Part shown: positions 1-3,610 of the stretch, in pieces
Position numbering within the stretch: position 1 is the first letter of the stretch
Layout of the letters: the number at the start of each line of letters is the position of its first letter
Source: Planctomycetota bacterium
GTDB taxonomy: Bacteria; Planctomycetota; Planctomycetia; Pirellulales; UBA1268
DNA length: 5,816 nucleotides
NCBI GenBank assembly: GCA_003669255.1
Contig: QWPO01000023.1
Coordinates: forward strand, 1-5,816
Direction: 5' to 3'
Notes under the pieces: generated by a model
Told to the model about the DNA's origin: nothing
Seen by the model: the letters and a program-made list of their open reading frames with translations, nothing else
Database searches by the model: none
Translations under genes and position numbers: made by a program

Positions 1-2
1 TC

Positions 3-500
3 CGCGCAGGCACGGGCTCGGCCTACGAAGGGGGCGTCCGTGTGCCGTTCATCATGTCGTGGCCTGAAGTCACTAAGCCAGGCAGCACGAGCGACGTGCC
101 AGTGATCACGCCCGATATCCCGGCGACGATCCTCGACCTCACCGGAGCGGGGATCGAACCGGGTCAGCCGATCGACGGCCGAAGCCTCTCTCCGCTGCTC
201 CGCGGCGACACGCTCGCCCGCGAGGCGCTCCACTGGCACTACCCGCACTACCATCCGGGCGGCGCCACGCCCCATTCGGCAATCCGGGCTGGGAACTGGC
301 GGCTCGTTCACTTCTACGAGGACGACCGCGACGAACTCTACGACCTTGCAGCCGACCCCGGTGAGACTACCGACGTTGCAACGGAGCGACCCGAAAAAGC
401 CGCGGACCTACGGCGGCGTCTCGACACCTGGCTGGCCGACGTCGGCGGCCAGTTGCCGACGCCGAACCCAGACGTCGATCCCGCCCGCGACCGGCCTTGA
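3..500 (+). CDS. Sulfatase (arylsulfatase family), C-terminal part; 5' end beyond the window
   Basis: The frame is open from the left edge and ends at TGA 498-500, giving 165 visible residues. The true start lies upstream; the GTG at 42 is internal. Near the beginning is the sulfatase signature YEGGVRVP, followed by a 'tPDIPATILDLTG' type segment, the G..IDGRSLSPLL motif, then HWHYPHYH, SAIRAGNWRL, ELYDLAADPGET and a final TPNPD tail. This order is that of the C-terminal half of type I sulfatases, which hydrolyse sulfate esters using a formylglycine made from Cys or Ser; that residue and most metal ligands are outside the window. Such enzymes are usually exported and in planctomycetes are often linked to degradation of sulfated polysaccharides, but the substrate cannot be told from this part. 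Oddity: where many relatives read GKG just before the YEGG motif, this one reads GTG (Thr at visible residue 4), so a usual sulfate-binding lysine may be missing. The family call is secure; the subfamily is not. Confidence 0.93.
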   Translation, partial: RAGTGSAYEGGVRVPFIMSWPEVTKPGSTSDVPVITPDIPATILDLTGAGIEPGQPIDGRSLSPLLRGDTLAREALHWHYPHYHPGGATPHSAIRAGNWRLVHFYEDDRDELYDLAADPGETTDVATERPEKAADLRRRLDTWLADVGGQLPTPNPDVDPARDRP

Positions 501-550
501 GGTGAGTGAGCACCTGCCCGCGGCCTCACGGTCGGTCGGCGGTGGTGCAT

Positions 551-573
551 CACAGGTTGAAAACCTGTGCTAC
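551..573 (-). repeat. REP-like palindrome 1 with GTAG foot
   Basis: The arm cacaggtt (551-558) and its exact complement aacctgtg (562-569) enclose a 3-nt loop. On the minus strand the tetranucleotide GTAG (570-573 on the plus strand reads ctac) sits directly 5' of the stem. That layout, an imperfect or short hairpin with a 5' GTAG foot, is the one described for REP elements mobilised by RAYT (TnpA-REP) transposases. No RAYT gene is in the window, so mobilisation is an inference. Its position just after the sulfatase stop could also give it a transcript-end role. Confidence 0.7.
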
Positions 574-586
574 GGGAGCGCCCTGA

Positions 587-611
587 GTAGCCGCAGGTTG
601 GCAACCTGCGG
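587..611 (+). repeat. REP-like palindrome 2 with GTAG foot, opposite orientation
   Basis: GTAG at 587-590 is followed at once by a perfect 9-bp stem: ccgcaggtt (591-599) and aacctgcgg (603-611) around the loop ggc. The core 'gcaggtt/aacctgc' differs from palindromes 1 and 3 by a compensated base pair (c-g in place of a-t next to the core), so pairing is kept while sequence changes. It points the opposite way to its two neighbours. Confidence 0.7.
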
Positions 612-619
612 AAATCACG

Positions 620-643
620 GCACAGGTTAACAACCTGTGCTAC
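620..643 (-). repeat. REP-like palindrome 3 with GTAG foot
   Basis: A 9-bp stem gcacaggtt (620-628) and aacctgtgc (632-640) surrounds the loop aac. The outermost c at 640 also belongs to the foot, ctac 640-643, which is GTAG on the minus strand. The core is identical to palindrome 1 except for the loop and has the same orientation. Together the three palindromes have the order minus, plus, minus over about 95 bp, which resembles a BIME-type cluster. Confidence 0.7.
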
Positions 644-689
644 GCGAGGACCAGTGCTACGAGCGGCGCGCCAGCAGGAGCCTGAAGCC

Positions 690-718
690 TTGCGGTCCAG
701 CGGGCCGCGGTGTCGAAT
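690..718 (+). promoter_or_regulatory. Possible pgk promoter (weak match)
   Basis: TTGCGG (690-695) and TCGAAT (713-718) are separated by 17 bp and match the sigma-70 consensus at 3 and 4 of 6 positions. It lies about 50 bp upstream of the pgk start, after the palindrome cluster. In DNA this GC-rich such a match can be chance, so this is only a candidate. Confidence 0.2.
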
Positions 719-751
719 ACCGCTCCGCGATTCGTTCGTTCCCAGCCCCCG

Positions 752-757
752 AAGGAG
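752..757 (+). promoter_or_regulatory. Ribosome binding site of pgk
   Basis: AAGGAG is a near-complete Shine-Dalgarno sequence with 9 nt between it and ATG 767. It fixes the pgk start and argues against earlier in-frame starts. Confidence 0.85.
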
Positions 758-766
758 CCTTGATCC

Positions 767-1972
767 ATGGCCAAGAAGTCCGTCGCCGCCCTCGACCCCG
801 CCGGCAAGACGATCCTCGTTCGCGTCGACTTCAACGTGCCGCAGGACGACTCGGGCGCGATCACGGACGACCGGCGAATTCGGATGGCGCTGCCGACGAT
901 CAAGTCGATCCTTGACCGTGGCGGCAAGGCCGTGCTGATGTCGCACCTCGGACGCCCGGGCGGAAAAGGCTTTGAGGCTGAGTTCTCGCTCGCGCCCGTG
1001 GCCAAGCGGCTCGGCGAACTGCTCGGCAGGCCCGTGGCCCTCGCCTCCGACACCGGCGGCCCCGACGCGCACGCCAAGGCCAAGGCACTGCCGGCCGGGG
1101 GTGTGTTGGTGCTGGAGAATGTCCGCTTCAACAAGGGGGAGAAGAAGGGGGACGAAGCGGCCTACGTCAACGGCCTCGCGGGCCTGGCCGACGCCTATGT
1201 CAACGACGCCTTCGGCACCTGCCACCGCACCGAGGCGAGCATGCACGCGGTGCCCGTGGCGATGAAGGCCCTCGGCAAGCCAGCGGTGGTCGGCTTCCTC
1301 GTCGACAAGGAGATCCAGTATCTCGCCGACGCGATCGCTACACCCAAGCGGCCCTTCGTGGCGATCCTCGGCGGCAAGAAAGTGTCGGACAAGATCGCGG
1401 TCATCACCAACCTGCTCTCGATCTGCGACCACGTGCTGATCGGCGGGGCGATGGCCTACACCTTCTCGCTCGCGCAAGGAGGCAAGACGGGTAAGTCGCT
1501 CGTTGAGCCCGACAAGCTCGAACTCGCGAAGTCGCTGATCGCCAGCGGCGCTGGAAAACTCGTGCTCCCGGTCGACACACACTGTGCCGACGATTTCTCG
1601 GCGGCGGCGAACAAGCAGGTCGTGAAGGCCGGCCAGATCCCCGACGGCTTCGAGGGCCTCGACATCGGCCCCGAGACGGCGCGGATCTACGCCGACATCA
1701 TCCGTTCCGCCGGCACGGTGGTCTGGAATGGGCCGATGGGGGTGTTTGAGATGCCGCCGTTCGATGCCGGCACGAAGGCCGTGGCCGACGCGGTGGCCGA
1801 GGCGACAGCAAAGGGCGCCGTGACGATCATCGGTGGCGGCGACTCGGCGGCGGCTGTTGAGCAACTCGGCTACGCCGACAGGGTGAGCCACGACTCTACC
1901 GGCGGCGGCGCGTCGCTGGAAATGCTCGAGGGCAAGGCCTTCGAGACGGTCGCGGTCCTCGACGAAGTCTGA
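767..1972 (+). CDS. pgk: Phosphoglycerate kinase
   Basis: A complete 401-residue protein, close to the usual bacterial length (about 390-400). The enzyme transfers a phosphate between 1,3-bisphosphoglycerate and ADP, giving 3-phosphoglycerate and ATP, in glycolysis and, reversed, gluconeogenesis; it acts in the cytoplasm. The N-terminal substrate domain shows RVDFNVP (19-25), SHLGRP (59-64), ENVR (117-120) and NDAFGTCHR (146-154), carrying the basic residues that bind the substrate. The C-terminal nucleotide domain shows GGKKVSDK (202-209), GGAMAYTF (226-233), VVWNGPMGVFE (318-328), GGGDSAAAV (356-364) and STGGGASLE (377-385), the glycine loop near the catalytic site. All expected motifs are present, so it should be active. 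The residue before STGGG is Asp (SHDSTGGG), where many relatives carry Ile or Val; this is a minor variation. The start ATG has a good AAGGAG site. No tpi or gap gene adjoins it, so pgk seems to be transcribed alone, convergent to the next gene. Confidence 0.98.
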   Translation: MAKKSVAALDPAGKTILVRVDFNVPQDDSGAITDDRRIRMALPTIKSILDRGGKAVLMSHLGRPGGKGFEAEFSLAPVAKRLGELLGRPVALASDTGGPDAHAKAKALPAGGVLVLENVRFNKGEKKGDEAAYVNGLAGLADAYVNDAFGTCHRTEASMHAVPVAMKALGKPAVVGFLVDKEIQYLADAIATPKRPFVAILGGKKVSDKIAVITNLLSICDHVLIGGAMAYTFSLAQGGKTGKSLVEPDKLELAKSLIASGAGKLVLPVDTHCADDFSAAANKQVVKAGQIPDGFEGLDIGPETARIYADIIRSAGTVVWNGPMGVFEMPPFDAGTKAVADAVAEATAKGAVTIIGGGDSAAAVEQLGYADRVSHDSTGGGASLEMLEGKAFETVAVLDEV

Positions 1973-1981
1973 CGGATGACT

Positions 1982-2008
1982 GGCACCGGTGGCACGCCAA
2001 CCGGTGCC
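1982..2008. terminator. Hairpin between convergent genes, possible terminator
   Basis: ggcaccggt (1982-1990) and accggtgcc (2000-2008) form a perfect 9-bp stem with a 9-nt loop, 9 bp after the pgk stop and 14 bp before the stop of the opposing gene. No T-run follows on either strand, so it does not look like a classical factor-independent terminator. It may instead stabilise 3' ends or help termination in both directions. Confidence 0.45.
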
Positions 2009-2022
2009 TATCCCACCGGCAA

Positions 2023-3102
2023 TCAGAGGCCGGCGGTGTCGCTTGACTCCGGCCCCGGGGCTGCGGCGAGCCGCTCAGCAGCCTCAGTCGCGTAGCTGCG
2101 GTCGAACTCGCTGAGCGTCTGAAGGGAAACCTCAATCGTGCGGCCGGCGGCATCGAGCACGCAGGTGCCGTCGCCGCGCACGGCGCGGAGCACGCCGACA
2201 ACGGCATAGTCGCCGCTTTGGTCGATCCACTGGCGGGCGGGCTCCTGCGGGCCGCGATCCGCGGCCTCAAACGGATCGGCAGGAGCGGCGGGTTCCTCAG
2301 CAGGCGATGATTCGTCCGCCGGAGGTTCTTCGGTTGGAGTGGCGTCGCTGGGTGCTTCCTCCGTCGGCGCGCTCTCCCCGGCCGGCAGTGGCACGATTGC
2401 TTCGGTAGCGACCGCCTGATCGACCTCTTCGAAGATATTTGTTTCGGCGGGCACCGGCGGCGTGGCGTGAGACGGCTCCACTTCCGCCACGTCCTCCTCC
2501 AGCTGCGGCACAGGGTCCGGAACGGCTGTGGGCTCCGCCTCGAGTGATGTCTCGGCAGGCAACACCACCTCCGCCTCCGGCTTCTCGTCCGCCCCGAGTG
2601 CCACCGCCTGCCGCACCTCTTCAGTAGGCTTGAGAACGGGCACCGCAGCGGCGGGCTCGGCGAGCGTGGGCTGCGGTGAGGCAATCGTCTCCATGGCCTC
2701 GGAAGCATCCACCTCGCGATGACCGTTCACGGCTAGGTGCTCGACCGCCGGCCCCACAACCGACGACACGTCGTCATACTCGGCCACCACTGGGTCCGGT
2801 TCCGCCACGACAAGCGTGCCGCCACATTCACACGACGACAGGCCGAGGTCGACACCTTCGCCAACGGCAACGTCAGAGACGATCTGCCAGCCGCCATGGA
2901 GATCCACACCCGGCTCTGTCCACCGGCCACAGGACTCGACCGCCAGACCGCTGTCGCCTGCGTACACCACCGACGGGCATACCACGGCGACGTGGTGCCA
3001 GGCGTGGCAGCCATGCCGCGCAAACCAGCACGCACGCGCGGCGTTCATCGACAATGACAGTGTGAGAACCCCGACCAGGACGGCGTGGAGACAACGGCGC
3101 AC
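2023..3102 (-). CDS. Exported protein with Cys/His-rich head, acidic linker and C-terminal SHD1 domain
   Basis: 359 residues from GTG 3102. I chose this start because GAGGTG lies 5 nt upstream and because it opens a clean signal peptide: VRRC, a hydrophobic run to about residue 18, and an ARA site before Cys25. The reading frame is open a further 57 codons upstream, but that part lacks a ribosome binding site and crosses the candidate promoter. Residues 25-95 contain six Cys (25, 32, 42, 58, 91, 93, the last two as CECGG) and several His (30, 33, 36, 37). Residues about 140-285 are a low-complexity linker rich in Glu, Pro, Ala and Asp. Residues 289-338 match the SHD1 (Sla1 homology 1) pattern: RQWIDQSG, a V-rich strand, DG.CVLDAAGRTIEV, then LQTLSEFDRSY. 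In yeast Sla1 this domain binds NPFxD peptides; in planctomycetes it is common in secreted proteins of unknown role. Function here is unknown. It stands alone, convergent with pgk. Confidence 0.8.
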   Translation of the reverse strand: MRRCLHAVLVGVLTLSLSMNAARACWFARHGCHAWHHVAVVCPSVVYAGDSGLAVESCGRWTEPGVDLHGGWQIVSDVAVGEGVDLGLSSCECGGTLVVAEPDPVVAEYDDVSSVVGPAVEHLAVNGHREVDASEAMETIASPQPTLAEPAAAVPVLKPTEEVRQAVALGADEKPEAEVVLPAETSLEAEPTAVPDPVPQLEEDVAEVEPSHATPPVPAETNIFEEVDQAVATEAIVPLPAGESAPTEEAPSDATPTEEPPADESSPAEEPAAPADPFEAADRGPQEPARQWIDQSGDYAVVGVLRAVRGDGTCVLDAAGRTIEVSLQTLSEFDRSYATEAAERLAAAPGPESSDTAGL

Positions 3103-3107
3103 GGATT

Positions 3108-3113
3108 CACCTC
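3108..3113 (-). promoter_or_regulatory. Ribosome binding site of the SHD1 protein gene
   Basis: The minus strand reads GAGGTG here, 5 nt before GTG 3102. It decides the start codon, shortening the longest open frame by 57 codons. Confidence 0.65.
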
Positions 3114-3143
3114 GCGAAAGTGAGACGGATGTGTTCCCTCCGT

Positions 3144-3171
3144 ATGCTAATCCCCCTGCACCGGGGATCAA
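3144..3171 (-). promoter_or_regulatory. Candidate sigma-70-type promoter of the SHD1 protein gene
   Basis: On the minus strand TTGATC (3166-3171) and TAGCAT (3144-3149) are 16 bp apart, each matching the consensus at 4 of 6 positions. Transcription would start near 3137, leaving a leader of about 35 nt before GTG 3102. The -35 box and spacer contain a 6-bp inverted repeat (atcccc 3150-3155, ggggat 3163-3168), which could be an operator or chance. The assignment is inferred from sequence only. Confidence 0.35.
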
Positions 3172-3241
3172 CAGATGCGGCCTGCGGCCAGGCCATGGAC
3201 CGCCGGAGACGAGAGTCCGCCGTGCGCAGCACCGGCCTTGT

Positions 3242-3282
3242 AAAACGACTGGGGCCGGAATGGCGTATGCCATCCCGGCCCC
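3242..3282 (-). terminator. Factor-independent terminator, minus strand (end of the nrdJ transcript)
   Basis: A 14-bp GC-rich stem is formed by 3269-3282 and 3251-3264 with a 4-nt loop. In minus-strand RNA the single imperfect position is a G-U pair, whereas in plus-strand RNA it would be an A-C mismatch. A TTTT run (3242-3245) follows 5 nt after the stem on the minus strand only. Both points show that it works on minus-strand transcripts. It lies before the candidate promoter of the SHD1 gene and so separates that gene from nrdJ. Confidence 0.75.
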
Positions 3283-3352
3283 TCGTGGATCGAACCCGCC
3301 AGCCGCCTGCGAACGGGGTAGAGCACTGCGAGACTGACGCGAATCGTGGCTG

Positions 3353-3369
3353 CGGGCGAAAAACGCCCG
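3353..3369. other. Small hairpin just after the small ORF
   Basis: cgggcg (3353-3358) and cgcccg (3364-3369) form a 6-bp stem around an all-A loop (all T on the minus strand). It begins 5 nt after the stop codon of the small minus-strand ORF. It has no T-run beyond the stem, so a terminator role is uncertain. Confidence 0.4.
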
Positions 3370-3374
3370 GGGCC

Positions 3375-3518
3375 TCAGGGGATTCGGGTCACCGCAAAGG
3401 GGTTGGCACCTCCGACGGAAAGCGGCAGCGGGTCGAATGTCGTGCGAGTGATTTCGTCACCCAGACACACTCCCATCCAGCGTTTCCAGGCCGGACACAC
3501 AATCCCTTCAACCGTCAC
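3375..3518 (-). CDS. Possible small protein of 47 residues, unknown function
   Basis: An open frame from GTG 3518 to TGA 3375 on the minus strand, in the gap after nrdJ. A GGGGAA stretch at 3525-3530 sits 6 nt before this GTG and is an acceptable ribosome binding site; the GTG at 3524 is too close to it. An inner ATG (3476) would give 33 residues. The product begins MTVEGIVCPAWKRWMG, continues with CLGDEITRTTFDP and ends PFAVTRIP. It has balanced hydrophobic and charged residues, two Cys (8, 18), and about two thirds G or C in third codon positions, in keeping with a real gene in this genome. No signal peptide or membrane segment is evident and I recognise no family. It begins 92 nt after the nrdJ stop and ends 92 nt before a minus-strand terminator, so it may be co-transcribed with nrdJ. 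In GC-rich DNA a chance frame of this length is possible. Confidence 0.4.
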   Translation of the reverse strand: MTVEGIVCPAWKRWMGVCLGDEITRTTFDPLPLSVGGANPFAVTRIP

Positions 3519-3610
3519 CGCCACTTCCCCACAGCCCGCTCGGCCCGCTCCGGCCGGGGAGGCGTTTTGCCAGTTTCACCACATTCCGCAAACCACGTTC
3601 CTCAGGTGGC

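Noticed and set aside
338..1891. Long minus-strand open frame of 517 codons opposite the sulfatase end and pgk
   Set aside because: It is the antisense of a clearly recognised pgk gene, crosses the palindrome cluster, is rich in Arg, Gly and His with no known domain, and reflects high GC in third codon positions.
1896..2708. Second minus-strand frame of 270 codons overlapping the SHD1 protein gene
   Set aside because: It is Arg/Pro/Ser-rich, has no recognisable domain, and overlaps the end of pgk and the SHD1 domain coded in the other frame.
3179..3194. Inverted repeat ggcctg/caggcc upstream of the SHD1 gene
   Set aside because: A 6-bp stem in GC-rich DNA is expected by chance, and nothing ties it to the promoter or a known site.
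3283..3345. tRNA-like fragments: ggttcgatcc on the minus strand and ggtagagcac on the plus strand
   Set aside because: They resemble a T-arm and a D-arm but lie on opposite strands, the flanking bases do not pair as stems, and no cloverleaf can be built on either strand.
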